55,052 bases of DNA from an uncultured Eubacterium sp. Its GTDB lineage: Bacteria; Bacillota; Clostridia; Lachnospirales; Lachnospiraceae. Position numbers and translations under genes: made by a program. Shown here one piece after another: positions 1 to 8,240 of this stretch. Position 1 is the first letter of the stretch, and every line of letters begins with the position of its first letter. The notes under the pieces were generated by a model, which saw nothing but the letters and a program-made list of their open reading frames with translations, ran no database searches and was not told the origin of the DNA. Location of the stretch: assembly GCF_937958975.1 (NCBI RefSeq), contig NZ_CALGRE010000052.1, positions 1-55,052 on the forward strand, written 5' to 3'.

Positions 1-1590
1 TCTCATATCCACAGGAAGATTGTCATGAGCTCTCTGCTTTGAGACAAGCTCCTTATCATTCTTACTATCAACATATCTCAGGAAATACCACGAGGAACCT
101 GCCCATTGTGGCATTGTATTTGTCTCGCGCTTCGCAGGCTTTCCACAGCAAGGACATGTTGTATTTACCCATTCGTCAATTGCTGCAAGCGGTGACTCCC
201 CTGTGCCTGTAGGCTCATAAGATTCTACATCCGGCAACAACAATGGAAGCTGTTCCTCCGGAACAGGAACAGGTCCGCACTCAGGGCAAAGAATAATAGG
301 AATTGGCTCTCCCCAATATCTCTGTCTTGAAAATACCCAGTCACGCAGCTTATAATTGACTGTAGCCTTTCCAAAGCCTTTTTCCTCAATGATATGAGGC
401 GCTTCTTTCTTTAAAACAGCCGACTCCATACCATTCCATTCACCCGAATTAATCATTACACCGGCTGCCTCTGTATAAGCCTCTGTCATATTTTCAATTT
501 CTTTTCCATCCTTCGCAATTACCTGAATAATAGGAATATCAAACTTCTTTGCAAATTCAAAATCTCTATCATCATGAGCAGGTACACACATAATTGCCCC
601 TGTACCATAATCTGCCAATACATAATCTGACAGCCAGATTGGAACTTTTGCGCCATTTAATGGATTCACTGCATAACTTCCCGTAAACACACCTGTCTTT
701 TCTTTTCCCTGCAATCTGTCTACAGATGATTTATTTGCTGCCATCTGGATATATGCCTCCACATCAGCTTTCTTTTCATCTGTCGCAAGAGAAAGCGCCA
801 TATCATGTTCCGGTGCAAGAACCATAAATGTCGCACCGTGTAATGTATCCGGTCTTGTTGTGTAAACAGTAATTTTCTCTTCTCTATTCTCCACCTTAAA
901 GTCAACTTCTGCACCATAGGATTTTCCAATCCAGTCCGACTGCATTTTTTTAACCTTTTCCGGCCAGTCCAATTTTTCTAAATCATTCAAAAGTCTATCT
1001 GCATATGCTGTAATTTTAAGCATCCACTGTTTTAAATTCTTCTTTGTTACCTCTGCACCACATCTCTCACAACATCCATTGACAACTTCTTCATTTGCCA
1101 AACCGGTCTTACAGGATGGACACCAGTTAATCGGCATTTCTTTCTGGTACGCAAGTCCCTTTTTAAACATCTGAACAAATATCCACTGTGTCCATTTATA
1201 AAAGTTAGGGTCGGTCGTATTTACTTCCATATCCCAATCATATAAAGCGGCGATTTCATTAATCTGTCTCTTAATATTTTTAATATTTTCTGCTGTAGAA
1301 ATTGCAGGATGTGTTTTCATTTTAATTGCATAATTCTCTGCCGGAAGACCAAATGCATCCCATCCCATCGGATGGATAATATGATATCCATGCAGCATCT
1401 TATATCTGCTCCACACATCACTAATAACGTAACCTCTCCAATGTCCTACATGAAGCCCTGAACCGGATGGATAAGGAAACATATCCAAACAATAGTATTT
1501 AGGCTTTGTTGTGTCAGCGTTTATAGGACTCACATCCCAATTGTGACGCCACTTTTTTTCAATTTCCTTATGGTTATAAGGTGTTTTCAT
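1..1590 (-). CDS. leuS: Leucyl-tRNA synthetase, N-terminal part (cut by window edge)
   Basis: Class Ia aminoacyl-tRNA synthetase that charges tRNA-Leu in the cytoplasm. The 530 residues visible begin MKTPYNHKEIEKKW and contain the class I signature as PYPSGSGLHVGH (HVGH near residue 50). A Cys-rich zinc-type segment (CPSC...CCERCG) follows, and then the start of the CP1 editing domain. A full LeuRS is about 800 residues, so the KMSKS half lies beyond position 1. The ATG at 1590 has GGAGG a few bases upstream. The gene is the last on this strand in the window; the preceding gene ends 75 bp upstream and a weak promoter lies in that gap. Identification is secure from the signature and the collinear N-terminal domain. 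Confidence 0.97.
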   Translation of the reverse strand, partial: MKTPYNHKEIEKKWRHNWDVSPINADTTKPKYYCLDMFPYPSGSGLHVGHWRGYVISDVWSRYKMLHGYHIIHPMGWDAFGLPAENYAIKMKTHPAISTAENIKNIKRQINEIAALYDWDMEVNTTDPNFYKWTQWIFVQMFKKGLAYQKEMPINWCPSCKTGLANEEVVNGCCERCGAEVTKKNLKQWMLKITAYADRLLNDLEKLDWPEKVKKMQSDWIGKSYGAEVDFKVENREEKITVYTTRPDTLHGATFMVLAPEHDMALSLATDEKKADVEAYIQMAANKSSVDRLQGKEKTGVFTGSYAVNPLNGAKVPIWLSDYVLADYGTGAIMCVPAHDDRDFEFAKKFDIPIIQVIAKDGKEIENMTEAYTEAAGVMINSGEWNGMESAVLKKEAPHIIEEKGFGKATVNYKLRDWVFSRQRYWGEPIPIILCPECGPVPVPEEQLPLLLPDVESYEPTGTGESPLAAIDEWVNTTCPCCGKPAKRETNTMPQWAGSSWYFLRYVDSKNDKELVSKQRAHDNLPVDMR

Positions 1591-1620
1591 AATTATTTCC
1601 TCCTAAAAACTGCATGTATA

Positions 1621-1650
1621 TTTATAATGAAACTAACTTTGCGCTTTCAA
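1621..1650 (-). promoter_or_regulatory. Candidate leuS promoter
   Basis: On the minus strand TTGAAA (1650-1645) and TATAAA (1626-1621) are separated by 18 bp, about 30 bp upstream of the leuS start. It is a reasonable SigA match but lies in AT-rich DNA, so it is only a candidate. Confidence 0.4.
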
Positions 1651-1665
1651 CGTAATCATAGTTTA

Positions 1666-3036
1666 TTATTTTGCTGTTGTTATCTCCTCTGTATTTTTTT
1701 CAGAAGATTTTTTTGTCTTTTCTTCTTTTTTCTTTTTCTTATTTTTTTTCTTTGTAGTCTCCTCTAATCCCGCCTTTTTCTTTCGCTTGGATTCTTCTCC
1801 CTTTGACGGTTTATATTGGGCGTTTTCTCCGCCTTTCTTTACCTTAATCTCGACCATCACCTGACAGGAGCCCACATTTCCCGATGAATCCTGAGCTTTT
1901 ACGACAACCGGAAATTTCCCCTCATCTAATTCCTCCTTTTCCACCGTATATGCTGTAATTGTAACATTGCTCTCGTTTGCCGATGCACTGGACTTTACCA
2001 TATTGGTGATATCTTTGATATTAGATTCTTTATTCATGTCTTTTTTATCCAGACTGTCAACCTCATAAGTAAACAAATTTCTGGAACATGAAACTTTTGG
2101 GGGAGTCGTGTCTCTCACTGTAAACTTCTGCGCAATTTTCAATTTTTTACCTGAAGAATATTTACAATGAAACGTAATTTTTGTTGTACCCAATTCATCC
2201 GTATCTATTTTGTTGTATTTTAAAGAACCTGTAATATTTTTTCCTTTTTCATCTAAAGCTAAAAGATTTCCCAGATAGTCTGCTTCCTGTCCCTTTTCCA
2301 CATACACTGTAGATACGCCGCTAACAATATGTCCGTTTTTAATTTTCCTGTATGGATTATTTTTGTCAGGGTCCGTAGGGTCCCACCCACAATATTTGTG
2401 TGCTTTCACCGTTTTTCCCGCAGGCATCGGAAGTTTACTTTTCTTTTTCCCATTAACTATCACAATCTCAGTATTCGTTTTACAGTTATCATAAATCCAG
2501 TAAGCGTCGCCGGCTGTCAACATAATACATGCACCGGACTTTTGCTTCTTTCCTATGGCTCTGTATGACGTTTTCATCAATGCATAATCATACTTATCCT
2601 TGTAACCTGCTGATTGTATCCACGCTTTTTCTCCAAATTGAGTATTATATTTATGCCAGTTTCCATTGATATCAATCCATGCATAAGTGTTAGACGTCTT
2701 GTACTTTCCTTTTTTTACACTACTTCCAATAGAACATGAAAAGACTTTATATGGAGTCTTTTTCTTTTTATTCTTTGAATACTGGTACACAATAACAGCA
2801 TTTAATCTTTTATTCACTTCAATATAATAATCATCAGAACCCTCTATATCTGCCTTTCTGGTCTCTGTCTGAAGACCTTTTCCGTCGAGAGTCCCCGCCT
2901 TATCTGCTTCTTTATTTACCTTTCCCTGGAAATACATAAGAATCCCAAAAATAATGCCTGATACCACTAATATCTCAATCATGGTAACAACAATATTTTT
3001 AAACTTCTTACTTTTTACCATCTGTTTCATATCCAA
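1666..3036 (-). CDS. Membrane-anchored L,D-transpeptidase-like (YkuD) protein with Ig-like domains
   Basis: Predicted to face the cell wall: residues 14-36 form one N-terminal transmembrane segment. Residues about 70-195 match the YkuD L,D-transpeptidase fold, including the C-terminal DAYWIYDNC..TEIVI signature that follows the catalytic Cys. In active enzymes the catalytic motif is SHGC; here it is SGAC (S167-C170), so Cys is kept but the His/Gly pair is changed. Two Ig/HYR-like beta domains follow (about 225-310 and 320-400), then a Lys/Glu-rich tail of about 40 residues. The start is probably the TTG at 3036, because AGAGGT lies 7 nt upstream; an ATG two codons in is the alternative. It may be an active variant or a wall-binding, catalytically dead homologue. 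Confidence 0.75.
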   Translation of the reverse strand: MDMKQMVKSKKFKNIVVTMIEILVVSGIIFGILMYFQGKVNKEADKAGTLDGKGLQTETRKADIEGSDDYYIEVNKRLNAVIVYQYSKNKKKKTPYKVFSCSIGSSVKKGKYKTSNTYAWIDINGNWHKYNTQFGEKAWIQSAGYKDKYDYALMKTSYRAIGKKQKSGACIMLTAGDAYWIYDNCKTNTEIVIVNGKKKSKLPMPAGKTVKAHKYCGWDPTDPDKNNPYRKIKNGHIVSGVSTVYVEKGQEADYLGNLLALDEKGKNITGSLKYNKIDTDELGTTKITFHCKYSSGKKLKIAQKFTVRDTTPPKVSCSRNLFTYEVDSLDKKDMNKESNIKDITNMVKSSASANESNVTITAYTVEKEELDEGKFPVVVKAQDSSGNVGSCQVMVEIKVKKGGENAQYKPSKGEESKRKKKAGLEETTKKKNKKKKKEEKTKKSSEKNTEEITTAK

Positions 3037-3141
3037 AGCAATTACCTCTAATCAATCATTATATAAGCACATTATCAAATATTATACAATATTACACACA
3101 TTTTTCAAGGAACTGTTATAACAATTTTCGCTTCTATTTCA

Positions 3142-3177
3142 ATATGAGTATCAAAAAATCTTTTTGACACTCATATC
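3142..3177 (-). terminator. Hairpin after the trp operon
   Basis: An inverted repeat with arms of about 16 bp (ATATGAGTRTCAAAAA and its complement, one mismatch) begins just downstream of the HAD gene stop. It lacks a strong trailing T tract, so it may terminate the trp operon or only stabilise its 3' end. Confidence 0.5.
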
Positions 3178-3181
3178 TTAC

Positions 3182-3841
3182 TTAAAAACCAATACGACTT
3201 ATCACATTTTCATACTCATTCCAATCTCTTACATATATATCAACAATTTCTTTTATTTTTTCTGTGTCTACATCACTCGAAAAATCATAAATCCCTACTG
3301 TTTTTATACCTGCTTTATGGGCAGTCCTCAAAGAATATAAGGCATCGTCAAAGAGCCATGTGTCTTCCGGACTGCTCCCCATGGTCTTCATTGCCCTATA
3401 AAAAATCTCAGGCTTATCTTTTCCCTGCCCCACCTCACTTGTTGTAAATATTTCTTTAAAATATTTCATAAGGCCTAATCGATTAAAAGCTGTTTCTATC
3501 ATTGGCCTGTCGGTAGATGTCGCCACAGTCATCTCAATTCCCTGAGCATAAGCATACTCAATAAATTTCAAAACATTTTCTTTTGGCACGGCCTCATCCC
3601 TATAAAAATCATAAACCATTCCGTTAATTCCACTCATAATATCTTCAATACTATTTGCAAGATGATGTCTTTCTTTTAAATACTTTGCCCCTTCCAGCAT
3701 GGTAAGTTCAAACATAATCCTGCCCAAATCATAATCAATATGAACTCCCATTTTTTCCAGATAACGCTTTCCTGCATCTACCCAGATAACCATAGAATTA
3801 AGTATTGTACCATCAACGTCAAAAATAAATGCTTTTTTCAT
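3182..3841 (-). CDS. HAD-superfamily hydrolase (phosphoglycolate phosphatase / beta-phosphoglucomutase-like)
   Basis: A 219-residue HAD phosphatase with all four motifs: motif I FDVDGTILNS (D8, D10), motif II TVATST, the motif III Lys in GKDKPEIF, and motif IV LFDDA. The helical cap sits between motifs I and II, as in subclass IA. Substrate cannot be read from sequence. The start is the ATG at 3841, preceded by GGAGGG inside the end of trpA. A longer frame reaches back to 4024, but that would overlap trpA by 172 bp and encode a Cys-rich extension unlike any HAD N-terminus. It is the last gene of the trp operon, 11 bp after trpA, so it is co-transcribed with Trp synthesis; a role in that pathway is inference only. 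Confidence 0.85.
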   Translation of the reverse strand: MKKAFIFDVDGTILNSMVIWVDAGKRYLEKMGVHIDYDLGRIMFELTMLEGAKYLKERHHLANSIEDIMSGINGMVYDFYRDEAVPKENVLKFIEYAYAQGIEMTVATSTDRPMIETAFNRLGLMKYFKEIFTTSEVGQGKDKPEIFYRAMKTMGSSPEDTWLFDDALYSLRTAHKAGIKTVGIYDFSSDVDTEKIKEIVDIYVRDWNEYENVISRIGF

Positions 3842-3852
3842 TTTCCCTCCAT

Positions 3853-4623
3853 CTATCTTATGGCATCTTTCATTTCTTTTACATACTGTCCAACATATGG
3901 CACACTGTCCCTTCCATGTTCTGCCACAATTTTTACTATTGCACTGCCCACAATTGCTCCGTCTGCATACTTGCATACCTCGGCAGCCTGTTCCGGTTTT
4001 GCAATGCCAAATCCTATCGCACATGGCACATCCGTTGCTTCTTTTACCAGCTTTGTCATTGCCCCGAGATCTGTTTCGATATCTGTCCGGATTCCCGTAA
4101 CCCCAAGAGATGATACAACATAAACAAATCCCTGCGCAGACTTTGCGATTTTATTAATTCTCTCCTCTGAAGTCGGTGCAATCAAAGGAATCAAATCAAT
4201 TTTTTCCTTATCACAGTAAGGTGCTAATTCTTCTCTTTCCTCATAAGGACAGTCCGGTACTATCACACCGGAAATTCCACATTCTGCACATCTTCCCATA
4301 AATCTTTCTGTTCCATATCTAAAGATAACATTTGCATATGTCATAAATACCAGAGGTATTGTAACCTGTTCTTTTATCTCTTTAATAGAATCAAATAATT
4401 TATCTGTTGTACATCCGCCTTTTAGCGCACGCAAATCCGCTTCCTGAATAACAGGCCCTTCCGCAATCGGGTCAGAAAAAGGAATACCTATCTCAATTAC
4501 ATCTGCTCCGGATTTTTCCATCTCCAAAATTAATTTCTGCGTGGTTTCTAAATCCGGGTCTCCACCTGTTATAAAGGCAATAAATGCCTTACCGTTTTTA
4601 AATGCCTGACTAATTTTACTCAT
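3853..4623 (-). CDS. trpA: Tryptophan synthase alpha subunit
   Basis: Cleaves indole-3-glycerol phosphate to indole and glyceraldehyde-3-phosphate; indole is channelled to the beta subunit. The 256-residue TIM barrel shows the diagnostic DVIEIGIPFSDPIAEGP segment, carrying the catalytic Glu and Asp. FVYVVSSLGVTG and the phosphate-binding GFGIAKPEQ and GAIVGSAIV loops follow. Length is normal. Its start overlaps the end of trpB by 8 bp, implying translational coupling and matched synthase subunits. It is followed closely by the HAD gene. Confidence 0.97.
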   Translation of the reverse strand: MSKISQAFKNGKAFIAFITGGDPDLETTQKLILEMEKSGADVIEIGIPFSDPIAEGPVIQEADLRALKGGCTTDKLFDSIKEIKEQVTIPLVFMTYANVIFRYGTERFMGRCAECGISGVIVPDCPYEEREELAPYCDKEKIDLIPLIAPTSEERINKIAKSAQGFVYVVSSLGVTGIRTDIETDLGAMTKLVKEATDVPCAIGFGIAKPEQAAEVCKYADGAIVGSAIVKIVAEHGRDSVPYVGQYVKEMKDAIR

Positions 4624-5800
4624 AAATCTGTACTCCTCTATATCTTGCTATCGCCGCAACATCCTTGTCACCGCGCCCTGAAACATTCACAACAATAATT
4701 TTATCTTTCGCCAATGTGGGTGCATATTTTATTGCATAAGCAATGGCATGTGAACTCTCAATTGCCGGTATAATTCCCTCTACTCTTGACAGATACTCAA
4801 ATGCCTCTACCGCTTCCACATCAGTAATCGCCACATATTTAGCTCTTCCAATATCATGCAGATGTGCATGTTCCGGTCCGATTCCGGGATAATCAAGCCC
4901 GGCAGAGATAGAATACACCGGCGCTATCTGACCATCATCATTCTGACAGAACAGTGATTTCATTCCATGGAAAATACCTTCTGTACCATTTGCAATTGTC
5001 GCAGCATTTTTAGGATTATCCACACCAAGTCCTGCGGCTTCACATCCTATAAGTTCAACTTCTTTATCCTCAATAAAATTATAAAAGGCGCCCATAGCAT
5101 TTGAGCCACCGCCTACACATGCAATCACGGCATCCGGAAGTCTTCCTTCCTGTTCAAGCATCTGCTCCTTTATCTCTCTGCTGATAACGCTCTGGAAATC
5201 CCTTACAATTGTTGGAAATGGATGTGGTCCCATAACAGAACCTAATACATATAATGTATCATCCATTCTATTTGTCCACTCTCTCATTGCCTCATTTACA
5301 GCATCTTTTAAAGTCTGTGTTCCACTGGTTACTGCATGGACTTTTGCACCTAAAAGCTCCATTCTGAATACATTGAGCGCCTGCCTCTCACAGTCCTCTT
5401 TTCCCATATAAATTTCACATTCCATATCCATAAGTGCGGCAGCTGTGGCAGTCGCCACACCGTGCTGTCCAGCTCCGGTCTCAGCGATTACTCTTGTTTT
5501 CCCCATTTTTTTTGCCAATAGAACCTGACCTAAAACATTATTAATTTTATGGGAACCGGTGTGGTTTAAATCTTCCCTCTTTAAATAAATTTTTGCACCA
5601 CCTAAATCCTTTGTCATTTTATCTGCATAATATAAAAGTGATGGTCTGCCCGCATAATTATTGAGAAGTTCGTTTAATTCTGAGATAAACTCCGAATTAT
5701 CTTTATAATAATTGTAAGCCTCCTCTACCTCATTGACAGCAGTCATTAATGTTTCGGGTACATACTGCCCGCCATGAATGCCAAATCTTCCTTTGCTCAT
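4616..5800 (-). CDS. trpB: Tryptophan synthase beta subunit
   Basis: PLP enzyme that condenses indole with serine to form tryptophan. The 394-residue protein opens with GRFGIHGGQYVPETLM, the usual TrpB1 N-terminus. The PLP lysine is in LNHTGSHKINN (K85). AETGAGQHGVATATAAAL, the PLP-phosphate loop CVGGGSNAMG, and the C-terminal SGRGDKD are also present. It is the standard TrpB1 type that works with TrpA. The gap to trpC is only 24 bp, exactly where trpF would often sit, and there is no room for it. The start has AGGA upstream at normal spacing. Confidence 0.97.
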   Translation of the reverse strand: MSKGRFGIHGGQYVPETLMTAVNEVEEAYNYYKDNSEFISELNELLNNYAGRPSLLYYADKMTKDLGGAKIYLKREDLNHTGSHKINNVLGQVLLAKKMGKTRVIAETGAGQHGVATATAAALMDMECEIYMGKEDCERQALNVFRMELLGAKVHAVTSGTQTLKDAVNEAMREWTNRMDDTLYVLGSVMGPHPFPTIVRDFQSVISREIKEQMLEQEGRLPDAVIACVGGGSNAMGAFYNFIEDKEVELIGCEAAGLGVDNPKNAATIANGTEGIFHGMKSLFCQNDDGQIAPVYSISAGLDYPGIGPEHAHLHDIGRAKYVAITDVEAVEAFEYLSRVEGIIPAIESSHAIAYAIKYAPTLAKDKIIVVNVSGRGDKDVAAIARYRGVQIYE

Positions 5801-5824
5801 AATTTTATCCTTTCTAACCTCCGT

Positions 5825-6598
5825 TTATTTTGCCAATTCTTCAAGCACTAGTCTCTTATTCTCTGCTTTCATAAATGTCTCTCCGATTAAAACACCATTT
5901 ACATTGGCTTTTCTCAACCGTTGTATATCCTGATTGGTTTTAATCCCACTCTCAGCTACAAACAATATATTTTCCGGAACCAGTTTTCGAAGACGCTCAC
6001 TGTTTCCAATATCAACGGTAAATGTTTTTAAATCTCTATTATTTACACCTATCATTCTCGCTCCTGCTTTTATTGCCCTATGAATCTCTTCTTCATCATG
6101 CGCCTCCACAAGAGCTGATAAACCTAAATTATCACATATACTAATATATTTGTTTAGAGCCTCATCGTCAAGTATAGAACAAATAAGCAATACACAAGAT
6201 GCGCCATGAATTTTTGCATCATATATCATATATTCATCTATCACAAAATCTTTGCGAATCAGAGGAATATTAACATTTTCACTAATCTCTTTCAGGTACT
6301 TTTTATCTCCCTTAAAATAATCAGGCTCCGTCAAAACGGAAATACATGCTGCGCCTGCCTGTTCATAATCTTTTGCAATATCTACATACGGAAAATTTCC
6401 GGCAATAATTCCCTTTGAGGGAGATGCTTTTTTTACTTCACAGATAAAGCTGATATCGTCACCTGCTATCGCTTTTTCAAAAGAAAATTCCCCCTTTTCC
6501 ATAGATAGCGCCTGCTTTTTCACTTCTTCTAACGGCTTTTCTTCCTGTTCTTTTTTTATTCTAATTCTTGTTGCATCAACTATTTTATCTAAAATCAT
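5825..6598 (-). CDS. trpC: Indole-3-glycerol phosphate synthase
   Basis: Ring closure of the CdRP intermediate to indole-3-glycerol phosphate. The 257-residue TIM barrel has FICEVKKASPSKG (residues 51-63), LIRKDF, MIGVNNRDLKTF, the catalytic-loop AESGI, and GVLIGETFMK. Its length is that of a monofunctional TrpC, so trpF is not fused to it. It starts 8 bp after the trpD stop and has AGGAG before the ATG. Confidence 0.97.
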   Translation of the reverse strand: MILDKIVDATRIRIKKEQEEKPLEEVKKQALSMEKGEFSFEKAIAGDDISFICEVKKASPSKGIIAGNFPYVDIAKDYEQAGAACISVLTEPDYFKGDKKYLKEISENVNIPLIRKDFVIDEYMIYDAKIHGASCVLLICSILDDEALNKYISICDNLGLSALVEAHDEEEIHRAIKAGARMIGVNNRDLKTFTVDIGNSERLRKLVPENILFVAESGIKTNQDIQRLRKANVNGVLIGETFMKAENKRLVLEELAK

Positions 6599-6606
6599 TT
6601 TTTCTC

Positions 6607-7623
6607 CTATGCCGCAAAACTGTTTGACATTTCAACAAATCTCTCCATCTGTCTCAATGCCTTTCCACTATCAATAGCTTCTCTGGCAATTTCTATTGCC
6701 TCTGCATATGACACATCATCTCTTGCTATATAAATACAAGCACCTGCATTCAATAAAACCGCATCTCTTTTTGCTCCTTTTACTCCGCTTAAAATATCTC
6801 TTGTTATCTTTGCATTCACCTCTGCCTCTCCGCCTTCCAGGTCTGCCTTTTTACACAAATGAAAGCCATAATCTTCAGGATTAATCTCATAAGACTTAAT
6901 CTGTCCATCTCTGATTTCACAGACGGTTGTTTTTGCACTCGGTGTAATTTCATCCATTGTATCCTGCCCAAAAACAACCATAGCCCTCTTTACACCAAGT
7001 TTTATCAATACCTGTGCAATTGGTTCTACCAGCTTTTCTTCATATACGCCAATGATATTCATATTTGCTCCCGCCGGATTTGTCAGTGGACCGAGAATAT
7101 TAAATACAGTTCTAATACCAAGCTCTGCCCTTACGGGACCAACATACTTCATAGATGTATGGTACTTCTGAGCAAAAAGAAAACACATACCTATTTTTTC
7201 TAACATTTCCTGACTTTGTTTTGGCTCGATTGTAATTTTCGCTCCTAAAGCTTCCAGAACATCCGCTGCACCTGATTTACTGGAAACCCCTCTGTTCCCA
7301 TGTTTTGCAATTTTGCATCCGGCAGCAGATGCCACAAATGCCGATGTGGTAGAAATATTAAAGGTATTTGCCTTATCTCCCCCTGTTCCTACAATTTCTA
7401 AAACATCCATATCATGTTTCAATTTTACACCATTATTTCTCATTCCCATAGCAGAACCCGAAATCTCATCAATGGTCTCTCCTTTCATTCTCAATGCCAC
7501 TAAATATGTTCCGATTAATGTTGACGGTGTCTCCCCGCTCATAATTTCATCCATAACCGTCATAACCTCTTCATACGATAAGTTTTTTCCTTCTACTAAT
7601 TTTCCGATTGCCTCTTTAATCAT
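6607..7623 (-). CDS. trpD: Anthranilate phosphoribosyltransferase
   Basis: Transfers phosphoribose from PRPP to anthranilate. The 338-residue protein carries the PRPP-binding GTGGDKANTFN loop (79-89). KHGNRGVSSKSGAADVLEALG, the anthranilate-site segment GVRAELGIRT-like (VRAELGIRTVFN), and NPAGA follow. It is the stand-alone form, not fused to TrpG. AGGAGG precedes the ATG at 7623. The 44-bp gap from trpG is the largest inside the operon apart from the leader. Confidence 0.97.
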   Translation of the reverse strand: MIKEAIGKLVEGKNLSYEEVMTVMDEIMSGETPSTLIGTYLVALRMKGETIDEISGSAMGMRNNGVKLKHDMDVLEIVGTGGDKANTFNISTTSAFVASAAGCKIAKHGNRGVSSKSGAADVLEALGAKITIEPKQSQEMLEKIGMCFLFAQKYHTSMKYVGPVRAELGIRTVFNILGPLTNPAGANMNIIGVYEEKLVEPIAQVLIKLGVKRAMVVFGQDTMDEITPSAKTTVCEIRDGQIKSYEINPEDYGFHLCKKADLEGGEAEVNAKITRDILSGVKGAKRDAVLLNAGACIYIARDDVSYAEAIEIAREAIDSGKALRQMERFVEMSNSFAA

Positions 7624-7667
7624 CTTTTATATTCCTCCTAAATTTATATACTAACTTTTCATTTTGT

Positions 7668-8240
7668 TTATAATTTCAAAAAATTTCCTACAATTATTTT
7701 TCCCTTTGGTGTCAAAACCGACTCAGGATGAAACTGTAACCCATATATATTATAATTTTTATGTTTCACAGCCATCACTTCATTATCTATTTCATCAATT
7801 GCAATTACTTCTAACGCCTCTTTTATTGTATCCATATTTGCAGATAGAGAATGATATCTTGCCCCTTTAAACTTTCCATCTAATCCCTCAAATATTGGTA
7901 CATCTTTTAACACTGTCATAATACTCTGCTTCCCATGCATTAGTTGTTTGGCATAAGAAACTTCTGCTCCAAAGACTTCACATATACTCTGATGCCCCAA
8001 ACACACTCCCAGAATAGGATATTCTGCTTTTAACTCTCTCACAACATCTTCACATATCCCTGCATCCCCAGGTTTTCCCGGCCCCGGAGACAAAATAATA
8101 TGTGACGGATTTAGTTTTCTTATATCATTTATCGTGCATTCATCATTTCTAACCACTAAGATATCACCACCGGCTAACTCCCCTACCAATTGCACGAGAT
8201 TATAAGAAAAACTATCATAATTATCAATTAATAATACCAT
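7668..8240 (-). CDS. trpG: Anthranilate synthase glutamine amidotransferase subunit
   Basis: Class I glutamine amidotransferase that supplies ammonia to TrpE. The 190-residue protein has the oxyanion segment LSPGPGKPGD. The nucleophile is in GVCLGHQSICE (C80) and the His/Glu pair in LQFHPES (H171, E173). It begins with MVLLIDNYDSFSYNL, as TrpG and PabA do. Position after trpE and before trpD favours TrpG, though such subunits can also serve folate synthesis. Its ATG overlaps the trpE stop as TAATG, indicating translational coupling. Confidence 0.95.
   Translation of the reverse strand: MVLLIDNYDSFSYNLVQLVGELAGGDILVVRNDECTINDIRKLNPSHIILSPGPGKPGDAGICEDVVRELKAEYPILGVCLGHQSICEVFGAEVSYAKQLMHGKQSIMTVLKDVPIFEGLDGKFKGARYHSLSANMDTIKEALEVIAIDEIDNEVMAVKHKNYNIYGLQFHPESVLTPKGKIIVGNFLKL

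Noticed and set aside
3842..4024. N-terminal extension of the HAD protein by 61 residues
   Set aside because: It would lie inside trpA in another frame and encodes a Cys-rich stretch unlike HAD enzymes; the ATG at 3841 has GGAGGG upstream.
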